From the NCBI RefSeq assembly GCF_900167975.1, contig NZ_FUZU01000001.1, positions 2,689,331-2,753,330 on the forward strand: a stretch of DNA of 64,000 nt. Reading direction: 5' to 3'. A program made the translations under genes and the position numbers. The notes beneath the pieces were generated by a model. The model ran no database searches. It saw only the letters and a list, made by a program, of their open reading frames with translations, and was not told the DNA's origin. The DNA is from Ohtaekwangia koreensis. GTDB taxonomy: Bacteria > Bacteroidota > Bacteroidia > Cytophagales > Cyclobacteriaceae. Each line of letters opens with the position of its first letter. The first letter of the stretch is position 1. Below are positions 27,869-37,035 of the stretch, one piece after another.

Positions 27869-30800
27869 GTGTGCGAAACTGATATAAGTGATTTTAACTT
27901 TCCAATAGTCGTGAACGAGAACAGTTTTTTCGCATTCAGTTGGTTTCTCGTAATGTTCTTGTCGGTTTTTTCATCGGACAAAATATTTGCGCAAAGACAT
28001 CGCTTTGTACATATCGATAGTCGTCAGGGCTTGTCTAATAACTTCGTAAAAAGTATTTATAGGGACAAAACCGGTTTTATATGGATCGGAACCGAATCAG
28101 GGCTTAATCGGTTTGACGGTTATTCTATCAAGATATACCGCAACAACCTCGCGGATTCATCTTCTCTCATTAACGATAATATTAGCAGACTATTCGAGGT
28201 ACCAGGGGGAGAGCTTGGCATTGTTACTGATCATGGTGTTTGCTTCTATGATCCAACCACGGAGAGATTCTCAACCAAGAGTCATTTCCTGGATAAAAAA
28301 TCAATTGAAAATCCAGCGGATGTCACAAATATAGTTCATGACAATGCCGGTAATTATTGGCTTGTACTAAATAACAGTGGGCTGGTGTGCTTTAATGAAA
28401 AAAGAAAGAACATAGCTTCCTTAAAGCACATTGATGGTGATGTCTCAACCATCAGTACCAACAATATAACTTCTTTCGCACCGCATCATGATGGAAGTTA
28501 CTGGATTGCGCATTCGAATGGTATTGTGGAGAATGCTGCGCTTGATAAAGGAAAACTCAGAGTGGTAAAGCGTATTTGTTTACCGACTTCAATGCGCAAG
28601 ACCGGCAAACCTTTGCATTGTGAGTTGATGATTGATAAGGATGGGGACCTTTGGAGTTTTATAGCTAACGTGGACGAAGGTGTGTTTTATTACAATACAG
28701 ATAAAAACAAAATATACCACCTTAAGAAAGATTCTATACCTACGGCATTGAGTTCTGATCTGATTACCGGACTTGTTCAGGATGATCAGGGCTATATATG
28801 GATTTCTTACAACGGTGCCGGAATTGATATACTGGATAAAAAGAGTTTTTCGATACGAAATGTTTCACAGGATTCAGATATAGGCACAGCGCTTAGTGTT
28901 CATTCAACTACTACGATATATAAAGACCCTGATGGTATAATTTGGCTCGGTACCTATAAAAATGGATTAAACTTCTTCCATGAAAGTATGGTGCCGTTTC
29001 CGATTTATAACCGACACTCCAAACGGTATGCCTTGCCCTTTGAAGATATAAATCATTTTATAGAAGACAAGAAAGGAAATCTGTGGCTGGGAACAAACGG
29101 AGGTGGATTGATATACCTGGACAGAAGCAGTGGTAGATTTACAACGTACAGGCATAATCCTAAGGATCCGTATAGCCTGAGTAGTAATGTTGTTGTGAGT
29201 TTGTGTTTAGACCACGAAGGCAAGTTATGGATCGGTACGTTCTTTGGCGGGCTAAATTGTTTTGACGGTGGTAAATTTACCCGGTATCAGCACCGTGTTA
29301 ATGACTCCGGGAGTCTTTCTGATAAAAGTGTGTGGGAAATTTTTGAAGATTCAAAACACCAGCTATGGATCGGCACTCTTAACGGAGGTGTTAATCTCTT
29401 TAACAGAAAAACGAAAACATTTACACGTTACTCTCACGTACAGCAAAAAGCACTTCAATCAGGGTATATATCAACCGTTACTGAAGACACGAAGGGAAAC
29501 CTGTGGTTCGGAACTTCCTTAGGCATCGACGTGCTACAGAAAGCCTCTGGAAATATAGTGCATTTCGAATCGGATAGGAATAATCGGACATCGCTTGCCA
29601 GCAATATTATTACCGGTATACTCGAAGATTCCAGGGGACGCATGTGGATAGGAACAGTCGGAGGGCTCAGCGTATGGCAGAGAAAAACAAATCGGTTTAC
29701 CAATTTTACAGAGAAGGATGGACTGCCTCATAATACAATTATGTCTATGGAAGAAGATGCTGATGGCCGATTATGGCTCAGTACTTCCGATGGACTTGCG
29801 TGTGCCACTCCTATAGCATTTGGTGATAGCATTCAGCTCCGTTTTACCAACTACTCCGAGGCTGACGGTTTACAAGGACAACATTTTAATGAAGATGCGG
29901 CGATCAGGTTAAAAACCGGAGAACTTGTGTTTGGTGGAGACAAGGGCTTCCATATTTTCAAGCCAAAAGATATAGTGCATAATAAAACTATACCACGTCT
30001 TGTGTTTACAGATTTTCAGTTGTTTAACAGAAGTATACATCCGGGACGTGAAGAGACCAATAATGGCCCTTTGTTGTCGTCTTCCATTACCACAAATCCT
30101 TCTGTTTTGCTGGCAGCAAGCGATAATGTTTTCTCAATAGAGTTCGCTGCGCTTAACTTTATACACCCGTCTAAAACGAGGTATAAATACAAACTTGAAG
30201 GTTTAAATGACGATTGGATGCTTGCTGATGCCAACCACCGGCGAGTAACCTTTACCAACCTTGATGCAGGCCACTATACATTTCGTGTACTTGCGACTAA
30301 CAATGATGGCGAGTGGAGTGAAGAAGGTATATCCCTTCCCATCAAAGTGCTTCCACCGTTCTGGAAATCAGGAGGAGCTTTTCTTACCTATATATTCCTT
30401 TTGCTTGCCGGGTTTTATATAACGCATAAAATAATACAGAAAGGCGAGCGAATGAAGTTCGCTATCAAGCAACAACAGGTGGAAACTATACGGTCACTCG
30501 AGCTGGATAAGATCAATACAAACTTCTTTACCAACGTGAGTCACGAATTTAGAGCTCTGCTTTCACTCACCATTTCTACCCTTAAAAAACTTAGTGAACA
30601 GGTTAAAGATATTGACCAACGAAAGGATGTTGATCTCATGCAACGATACGCCAAGCGATTGTTGAGCCTCGTGAACCAGCATCTTGATTTCCGGAAAATG
30701 GAAGTTCGTGATATTCGCTTTGATCCATTCGAGGGAGACATCATTCAGGTGGTTCGCGACACGGTATATTCGTTTACAGATCTTTCGGAGAAGAAAAGTA

Positions 30801-32044
30801 TAAAGCTCACCTTCGAGTCGAGTATATCTTCGCTGGAAGCTATATTCGATTACGAAAAGGTTGAGAGGATATTGTTCAACCTTCTTTCCAACGCCTTCAA
30901 ATTTACGTTGGACTCTGGAGCGATCTCGGTAATTGTCGATGTTAAAGAATTATCAGAAAACAGCATCATAGAAATCATTGTAAAAGATACTGGAATTGGT
31001 ATACCGCCAGACCAGCGGGAGGTGGTCTTTGAGTGCTTTCTTCAAAATGAAATACCAAGCTCTATGGTGAACCAGGGCGGTGGTATCGGACTCGCTGTGA
31101 CAAAAGAATTTGTACGGATCCATGGAGGAAGCATCATGGTTGAAAGTGAAGTTGGTAAAGGAAGTTCTTTTATTGTATTACTACCGCTTAAGAAAATTGC
31201 TGACTCTATTCCGGAAGCGATGATTAACCCGGTTAACAATGAGGTAGATAGTGTAGTAGACGGTGGTTCTATATCTATATCGAGAGGAAAGCCACTCATC
31301 TTGCTAGTAGAACATAACGAAGATTTTCGTTTGTATCTGAAAGAGAGCCTCAAGATACCGTATGATGTTATCGAAGCAAAAATGGGCGAAGAGGGGTGGC
31401 AGAAAACCATTTTGAAGTACCCGGATTTAATCATTACCAATGAGATAATGCCCGACTTGAATGGTATTAATCTTTGCAAAAAGATTAAATCAGATCAACG
31501 GGTAAATCATATACCGGTAATTTTGATCTCGGGCTATTCAGATGAAGAGCAATGGCTTGAAGGATTTGAGGTAGGTGCTGAGGCCTATATGTCGAAACCG
31601 CTCAGTATTCCGATATTGATCTCGAGAATCCGGAACTTAATTTCATTGCGAAAAACAATAGAGAACTTAGTTGAAAAAGAGTATGTACTTAGTGAAAGTG
31701 CGATGGCTCCTTTGGATAATATATTTATACGTGACGTTGTTACGGTAATCGAAAAGAATATAGCAAACAAAGAACTAACCGTCTCGGATCTAAGTCGCGA
31801 ACTTGGTTTAAGTCGTGCACAGTTTTTCAGGAAAGTACAGGAGCTTACCGGTAAATCTCCATTAGAGCTGATTCGTTTTATTCGCATGCAACATGCAGCA
31901 CAGCTTCTTGAGAAGAGTCAGCTCCTCGTGTCCGAAATTACCTGCCGGGTAGGGTTCACCAACTCCAGATATTTCGCACGCCTTTTCCAAAGACAATACC
32001 ATGTATTGCCGTCAGAGTATGCCAGGGCTAAACGGAGAGATTAA
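27869..32044 (+). CDS. Hybrid two-component regulator (HTCS) with degenerate receiver
   Basis: A GTG at 27869, immediately after the previous stop, gives 1391 residues. A GTG at 27911 would give a tidier signal peptide. Domains: signal (to about 42), double propeller (45-690), Y_Y_Y (765-825), membrane helix (835-853), HisKA (880-945), HATPase (990-1105, NLLSNAFKFT, DTGIGIP, GGGIGLAV), receiver (1140-1255) and AraC HTH (1285-1385). H892 is present, but the usual HEFRTP reads HEFRAL, so the Thr at H+4 is Ala896. In the receiver the phosphoacceptor Asp is Asn1191 (DLIITNEIMPD), and the acidic pair is E1148-H1149 (LVEHNEDF). The DNA-binding domain looks intact. It probably regulates the GH42-GH44-PorP operon, by a mechanism not using canonical receiver phosphorylation. 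Confidence 0.92.
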   Translation: MCETDISDFNFPIVVNENSFFAFSWFLVMFLSVFSSDKIFAQRHRFVHIDSRQGLSNNFVKSIYRDKTGFIWIGTESGLNRFDGYSIKIYRNNLADSSSLINDNISRLFEVPGGELGIVTDHGVCFYDPTTERFSTKSHFLDKKSIENPADVTNIVHDNAGNYWLVLNNSGLVCFNEKRKNIASLKHIDGDVSTISTNNITSFAPHHDGSYWIAHSNGIVENAALDKGKLRVVKRICLPTSMRKTGKPLHCELMIDKDGDLWSFIANVDEGVFYYNTDKNKIYHLKKDSIPTALSSDLITGLVQDDQGYIWISYNGAGIDILDKKSFSIRNVSQDSDIGTALSVHSTTTIYKDPDGIIWLGTYKNGLNFFHESMVPFPIYNRHSKRYALPFEDINHFIEDKKGNLWLGTNGGGLIYLDRSSGRFTTYRHNPKDPYSLSSNVVVSLCLDHEGKLWIGTFFGGLNCFDGGKFTRYQHRVNDSGSLSDKSVWEIFEDSKHQLWIGTLNGGVNLFNRKTKTFTRYSHVQQKALQSGYISTVTEDTKGNLWFGTSLGIDVLQKASGNIVHFESDRNNRTSLASNIITGILEDSRGRMWIGTVGGLSVWQRKTNRFTNFTEKDGLPHNTIMSMEEDADGRLWLSTSDGLACATPIAFGDSIQLRFTNYSEADGLQGQHFNEDAAIRLKTGELVFGGDKGFHIFKPKDIVHNKTIPRLVFTDFQLFNRSIHPGREETNNGPLLSSSITTNPSVLLAASDNVFSIEFAALNFIHPSKTRYKYKLEGLNDDWMLADANHRRVTFTNLDAGHYTFRVLATNNDGEWSEEGISLPIKVLPPFWKSGGAFLTYIFLLLAGFYITHKIIQKGERMKFAIKQQQVETIRSLELDKINTNFFTNVSHEFRALLSLTISTLKKLSEQVKDIDQRKDVDLMQRYAKRLLSLVNQHLDFRKMEVRDIRFDPFEGDIIQVVRDTVYSFTDLSEKKSIKLTFESSISSLEAIFDYEKVERILFNLLSNAFKFTLDSGAISVIVDVKELSENSIIEIIVKDTGIGIPPDQREVVFECFLQNEIPSSMVNQGGGIGLAVTKEFVRIHGGSIMVESEVGKGSSFIVLLPLKKIADSIPEAMINPVNNEVDSVVDGGSISISRGKPLILLVEHNEDFRLYLKESLKIPYDVIEAKMGEEGWQKTILKYPDLIITNEIMPDLNGINLCKKIKSDQRVNHIPVILISGYSDEEQWLEGFEVGAEAYMSKPLSIPILISRIRNLISLRKTIENLVEKEYVLSESAMAPLDNIFIRDVVTVIEKNIANKELTVSDLSRELGLSRAQFFRKVQELTGKSPLELIRFIRMQHAAQLLEKSQLLVSEITCRVGFTNSRYFARLFQRQYHVLPSEYARAKRRD

Positions 32045-32137
32045 GTGAGTGACAAGTATGTTCGACAAAGGCTGACCTTAATCCGACTATCTGTATACGT
32101 ACATAAATGAATTTTAAACACTCTTATATTTTAAAAT

Positions 32138-32239
32138 ATGTCGCGGTTGAAACGAAAGTTAAGAATGCTTCTTATTCTTGAATTGACAGGATATATACTG
32201 ATCTTTTTAATTTTTGGGTGGCTTATTATACTGATTTGA
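32138..32239 (+). CDS. Possible 33-residue single-pass membrane microprotein
   Basis: An ATG at 32138 opens a 33-codon frame starting MSRLKRKLRM, strongly positive, followed by about 23 hydrophobic residues ending GWLIILI and a TGA. The layout is that of a small inner-membrane protein with its N-terminus inside. There is no homology evidence. It lies 93 bases after the hybrid regulator, so it could be translated from that transcript. It may also be a chance frame. Confidence 0.25.
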   Translation: MSRLKRKLRMLLILELTGYILIFLIFGWLIILI

Positions 32240-32769
32240 AATTAGACGTATGACTAAACGCTAAAGGACAGGTGCGCCGCCAGAAAGTTTAAATCAAATG
32301 AAGGTATATATGCGTACTATAGGAAACGCAATTTAATTTAAATACCGAAGCATGGCTACACTAAATTGACATGTAAGGGTTTTCTTACCTATGAGCAGGT
32401 AGTGCATGTCATTCAAATGGATGCGAATTTGCATACGGATATGCATGCAAAAAATGTATTTATATTGCAGTACCAGTGAACTCTTTATCATATGAAGCTG
32501 CCTGTAAAATATTGACACAGTTGCTGGTATACTCACATGAATTTGGAAGCCAAGTGTTGTTATTTAATTTCTAAATACTAAGACTCCATTCCTGGGGTAC
32601 AAGGGTAGGGGAGACGCATCAGAGGATTTATACTCCAACTTGAGAAAATCGACAATATATACTATGCTCCGGTGCGTGTAGTGCTAAAGTAAATGTTGGC
32701 CAACACGTTGTCATCGACCTTCGTGCTGCACCAACATTTAATTCAACATTCAACATAGCCTTGTGGCTT
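32240..32769. other. Intergenic region between convergent hybrid-regulator and GH39 genes
   Basis: No supported gene. The open frame at 32333-32536 (-) lacks recognisable features. A palindromic patch around 32428-32450 (TTTGCATACGGATATGCATG) resembles the TGCATACG half of the motif before susC, but no gene start is adjacent. No strong terminator was found. Confidence 0.45.
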
Positions 32770-34374
32770 TTAAAGCTTTATCATTTTTAAAAGAAGTACA
32801 TCGTTTTCACGAATATCCAATTGGCGCGAAAAATTGCCAGCTGCTTTTATATGAACAATTTCCTTGAGATAGGGAGAACCATCATTTTGTCTTTTGATTT
32901 GATCTACTTGTTGCTTTGTTAGTTGTGATGGTCTGCCCATGGACAGATATGTTGTGTATGCATCATTGCTTTTATAGCCGACTTTATAAATCTCAAGTGC
33001 ATAATCACCTTCGGGTACATTATTGATTTGTACATTCAATACGCCTTTTGCTTTCGCGGGCAAATCGCGTATGTAATACTTCTGGTTGTGAACAGAGTCG
33101 CCCGGATGCGTGTTCGTGAAGTCCCATAGCAAAGCCTGGACACCACCGTTGTCATCTTTTGTTACGATGGAAGATTCATCCTTGTTAACAAGCTCAACAT
33201 TTCCGAGACGATTAAGGAATTGATAGGCGTAAAAAACTGGTTTGTTTATTCCCTGGGTTGTTAACATTCCGAAGCCTCCATGAAACGGAGTGAAACGTGG
33301 TCCAGGTTCTTCAAAGATATCAGTGAATACCCAATACGACATGGAGTTGGCAGCAGCACCAACTTGTTTCATTTTTTGGAGTACATAGGCCGCCTCATGG
33401 TAACTGTCGTGAATCGGATCTGCGGGCGTATAGGATGCACTCCACTCGGTATAATGGAGCTCAAGATTGGGTTTGGCAGAAGCGGAAATTTCTTTTCGTG
33501 ATTGGAGAACATCCCCGCTAACACTCATTGGATTTTTATCAAGCACTGTACCAGACTCACCGTACTCATCGAGGAAACCTTGCTTTACGCCGTATGCATG
33601 TGTGCTCACAAAATCTATAGGTATATTATTCTTAACGCAGAAATCGATCATCTCCGGCTCCCATGCAGCCCCGGCTGTGCCAGGTCCTCCCACGCGATAC
33701 GATTGATTTACGTTCTTGATTGCACGTGCTGCATGCTTGTATAACTTGAAATACTCCTCTTGGGTGCCGGCCCAGAAACCATCGAGATTAGGTTCATTCC
33801 ATACTTCAAAATACCAGGTCTTTACTTCCTCCTCTCCGTATCGCTCCGTAAAATGCTGAACAAGATTCTTAATAAGCGCTTCCCATTTTTCATAGTCTCT
33901 GGGAGGAGTAACGTTACCACGCCACCAAAATATAGTCTTGTTTCCGCTGGCAAGTGCAGAAGGCATAAATCCCAATTCAACAAATGGTTTCATACCTATT
34001 GAATGGAGAAAATCAAAGAGTACATCAATGTACATATAATTGTAAATGGGATTTCCGTTTTTATCCTGCGAGTATACAGCCATGTCATCCGTTAACAGAC
34101 CATGCATGCGGATAAACTTAAAGTCACATTCTTTCTTAACATAGGCCAATTGTTGTTGCCAATCTGCGCGAAGTCCTTCATTGGCACGCCCTGCCCCGAC
34201 ACATTCTTTAAACATGGTGTTTAATGGACCGGCAACTGCGTTAAAATCTACACTGATTGCCCGTGCTGGAGGTGATGCTTTTTTCCTTTGTGCAGTCGCA
34301 GGTACCACCATCAGGGAAACTATACATAGAATTAATTGATAACGCATTAACGCTAAGACTGGAGTTTTACTCAT
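32770..34374 (-). CDS. GH39 glycosidase (beta-xylosidase-like)
   Basis: The 534-residue protein has a signal peptide ending VVPATAQ. The GH39 barrel (about 40-400) carries the acid/base motif YFEVWNEPNLDGFW (E194) and the nucleophile motif LELHYTEWSASY (E310), with the expected spacing of just over 110 residues. Typical features such as FDFLHSIGMKPFVELGFMP and HGGFGMLT are present. A C-terminal beta-sandwich follows. GH39 members are mainly beta-xylosidases, with some iduronidases and other activities. It is the last gene of a six-gene reverse-strand enzyme run. A 295-base gap separates it from the previous gene, so it may also have its own promoter. Confidence 0.88.
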   Translation of the reverse strand: MSKTPVLALMRYQLILCIVSLMVVPATAQRKKASPPARAISVDFNAVAGPLNTMFKECVGAGRANEGLRADWQQQLAYVKKECDFKFIRMHGLLTDDMAVYSQDKNGNPIYNYMYIDVLFDFLHSIGMKPFVELGFMPSALASGNKTIFWWRGNVTPPRDYEKWEALIKNLVQHFTERYGEEEVKTWYFEVWNEPNLDGFWAGTQEEYFKLYKHAARAIKNVNQSYRVGGPGTAGAAWEPEMIDFCVKNNIPIDFVSTHAYGVKQGFLDEYGESGTVLDKNPMSVSGDVLQSRKEISASAKPNLELHYTEWSASYTPADPIHDSYHEAAYVLQKMKQVGAAANSMSYWVFTDIFEEPGPRFTPFHGGFGMLTTQGINKPVFYAYQFLNRLGNVELVNKDESSIVTKDDNGGVQALLWDFTNTHPGDSVHNQKYYIRDLPAKAKGVLNVQINNVPEGDYALEIYKVGYKSNDAYTTYLSMGRPSQLTKQQVDQIKRQNDGSPYLKEIVHIKAAGNFSRQLDIRENDVLLLKMIKL

Positions 34375-34669
34375 AAAAATTGATTGACAAGTTAAATTTG
34401 ATTAAGGTTGTGTTTTAGGTTGGTAATTTCTTGTGGGAGTATATCAATTATATTTTAAAATAATCATGATAATTTTTTGTAGACTCTTTAGTATATATAC
34501 TGAAGTAATCCGGTTTCATTGTTTGTTTCGTAAGCAAGTCACCTTCATCTTTTATGCGGATGCATGGATGGAAATAATAAGCGCCTGAAATATATAATAG
34601 TTTCTTGTGAAACAGACTTATACTTCTTTTATAGTAGATATCTTAAATATATACTCATCTCTTCTTTTG

Positions 34670-37030
34670 TTATTTCTTGCCGTCTAACGCAATCCATTTT
34701 TTCACTTCTTTTTGATTTCGGAAAATCACCACTTCTGTGTTCGTACCAATAACTGACATTCGCGCTTCGAGTAAGTCGCGTAGTTTATTAACAGGTCTTT
34801 TATTGAACATTAGAATAACATCGTTCGCTTGCAGAAAAAACGATGCTGCAGTACCTGCAGGTACATCAACCACTAAAACTCCACGCGTGGTATCCATGCC
34901 CGTTGCCGAGCGTTCGCCTAACGTGGTGAGATTCTTAACTTTTGCTCCAATAAAATCAATGGCCTCGCTGTCTGTTGTCTGATCCAATGTGATGACGGAA
35001 GGTAGTGGCGTTTTTTTTGCGAGGGCTTTCAATTCGGGTGAAATAACACCGAAACTGTCCATTGCAAAATTTTTAAAGCCTACAGAAAAAGCTACCGAGC
35101 CATCTTTTAATCGAAAGTCTCCGGTTTGTGGATTTACAAAGTCAAGTTCGCCACACACAGAGTGTTGATCTGTGCCTCTGCTCCAGGCTGCTTTGAGTGA
35201 AGCAGAATCCGGAAACATGTTATAATCTGTTTCCTTACCCCAAACCTCAATATGTATAGGCAAGTATCCGGCGGAAACTATATTGTGCCGGAACACATCA
35301 TTACTGTTTTTAAACCAGACATGTGGATGAAAGGTGTTATTGATCAGAATGTTGTTTTCAACTATGCGGTTTACACCTTCGCGAAGTTTTATGCCGCCAT
35401 TAAGGCAAAGATTGTTGTAGATGAAATAATTACTTGAACCATCGTCCAGATCTATATCCCATCCATGATCACAACGCATTCGGTTATTACGGATGGTGAT
35501 AGGCTTAACAACATCCAACGTCGTAAGCTCAAAATTATTTTCTACGATTGTGTCCAGCACCTTCTTATCAGGATGCCAGTACCGGTCTCGTCCCCACGAG
35601 TTGAATGAGCCATGATCGCCGGACTCTTTCACCGTGTTGAATACATCATTGTATTCGATGAGGTGACCACCCCAGGTTCCTTCGCCTATATTTATACCGG
35701 CACGGGGAACATCATATACGGTATTGTGGCTCACCGTAATGCTTTGGCACATGGACAATTCTATTCCTGCTGATTGTTTTTCGACCCGGCCGAGATTGAA
35801 CATCAAGTTATTATATACTATACATTCCGCCGGGTAGTTGTTTGTTTTAGGGCCGGGTGTGTGATCGATCTGTGCCAACGGTACAAACTGATTATACTCA
35901 AAACTTGGAGAACGTACTGCATTTGGATCGCCAACAAAACAGATGGCGCTTGCCCCGACTTCAGAGAACACACATCCTGACACTTCGCAATTCCGGTTGT
36001 AATTGTTAAAGAAGACAGCATTTCCTCCGAGATTAAGGAGCGCGCAATTTTTAAGCGAACAGTTTTCAGCACCATCGAGAAGCACGGCTCCGCCGCGGTA
36101 AATGGTCCAATCACTGCGTAACAACGGCTCGCGGTTATCCATAAAGGTGCGCAGTGTATGCGTAAGGGTAAGTCCTTCGATGGTGATATTTCTTACAGCC
36201 TTCGTTTCGCCTCCCCGAAACTCCAATAGATGGGCAATTTGTGGAGTTTCGAATTTTGCTGTTTTAATGTCGAGACCTGTAGGAGGAAGGTAGTATAAAA
36301 TTTTTGCGTGCTTGTCGTAGAACCACTCATTGGCGACATCCAATTCTTCAAAAATGTTTTCAACAAAGCGATGCCTTTCATGCATGCCCATACGGCGGTT
36401 GTTTTGCCAGCCTCCTTGCAGCACCAGTTCACCGTTGTTATTTTTTCCGGTAATAATGTAATGAAAGTCTCCCCATTCATTCTGGTGCAGGGCGTGTACG
36501 TATCCTCCTTCCGGGCTTTTCCATTGAGACACCCTTTCTTTGCTAAGTGCATCGGTTGCCGTACCGCCAAGAAAACGAGCTGTTGAGTCATAATTTGGAT
36601 AGCGTGCCATCCGCTGCAAGTGCCCGTTGACAATTAACTCATCCCATACAAGGTCTTGATTCACTTTAGCCTGCCAAATGCCATTGCGATAGGGGACCCA
36701 TTTCAATTTCAAAACCGTACTTCCACTCAGTGTGACCTTCTGGTTTTTATGATTTCTGATGGTAAGTGTTTCGGTCTCCTTGCGGGAGTCTTCTGATGTA
36801 AATACAATTGGGTGATCCAGATAGAAGGTGCCGCCCATAAGGCTGATCTCCACATGTCCAGAAGCTTTACGAGCTTCAAGCATTGCCCGGTCTATAGACG
36901 CAAAGGGCTTCGCTTGGGTGCCTCGCCCGTTATCACTTCCATTGGGCGCTACATAAATGGTTGTCTGTGCGCAAAGTACGACTGGCCATAACGCAGCCAG
37001 CATTATCAAAATTTGTTGTTTTCTATTCAT
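34670..37030 (-). CDS. Right-handed beta-helix glycosidase-like protein (GH141-like) with C-terminal PDZ domain
   Basis: The 786-residue protein has a signal peptide ending VVLCAQT, then IYVAPNGSDNGRGTQAKPF, typical of exported beta-helix enzymes. A parallel beta-helix spans about 270-640, with NITIEGLTLTHT, NCSLKNCALLNLGGNAVFF and ESGDHGSFNSWGRDRYW. The overall arrangement resembles GH141 (members include an alpha-L-fucosidase and a xylanase) and, less closely, GH120 beta-xylosidases. Residues about 695-780 form a PDZ-like domain (GVLVVDVPAGTAASF, ANDVILMFNKRPVNKLRDLL), an unusual partner for a glycosidase. It starts 5 bases after the GH29 gene, so the two are probably translated from one mRNA. 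Family assignment is by pattern only. Confidence 0.75.
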   Translation of the reverse strand: MNRKQQILIMLAALWPVVLCAQTTIYVAPNGSDNGRGTQAKPFASIDRAMLEARKASGHVEISLMGGTFYLDHPIVFTSEDSRKETETLTIRNHKNQKVTLSGSTVLKLKWVPYRNGIWQAKVNQDLVWDELIVNGHLQRMARYPNYDSTARFLGGTATDALSKERVSQWKSPEGGYVHALHQNEWGDFHYIITGKNNNGELVLQGGWQNNRRMGMHERHRFVENIFEELDVANEWFYDKHAKILYYLPPTGLDIKTAKFETPQIAHLLEFRGGETKAVRNITIEGLTLTHTLRTFMDNREPLLRSDWTIYRGGAVLLDGAENCSLKNCALLNLGGNAVFFNNYNRNCEVSGCVFSEVGASAICFVGDPNAVRSPSFEYNQFVPLAQIDHTPGPKTNNYPAECIVYNNLMFNLGRVEKQSAGIELSMCQSITVSHNTVYDVPRAGINIGEGTWGGHLIEYNDVFNTVKESGDHGSFNSWGRDRYWHPDKKVLDTIVENNFELTTLDVVKPITIRNNRMRCDHGWDIDLDDGSSNYFIYNNLCLNGGIKLREGVNRIVENNILINNTFHPHVWFKNSNDVFRHNIVSAGYLPIHIEVWGKETDYNMFPDSASLKAAWSRGTDQHSVCGELDFVNPQTGDFRLKDGSVAFSVGFKNFAMDSFGVISPELKALAKKTPLPSVITLDQTTDSEAIDFIGAKVKNLTTLGERSATGMDTTRGVLVVDVPAGTAASFFLQANDVILMFNKRPVNKLRDLLEARMSVIGTNTEVVIFRNQKEVKKWIALDGKK

Positions 37031-37035
37031 TTTAG

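Noticed and set aside
32428-32450. TGCATACG-containing palindromic patch as another operator of the susC1 type
   Set aside because: No gene start or TAnnTTTG element is placed suitably; the core match is only partial.
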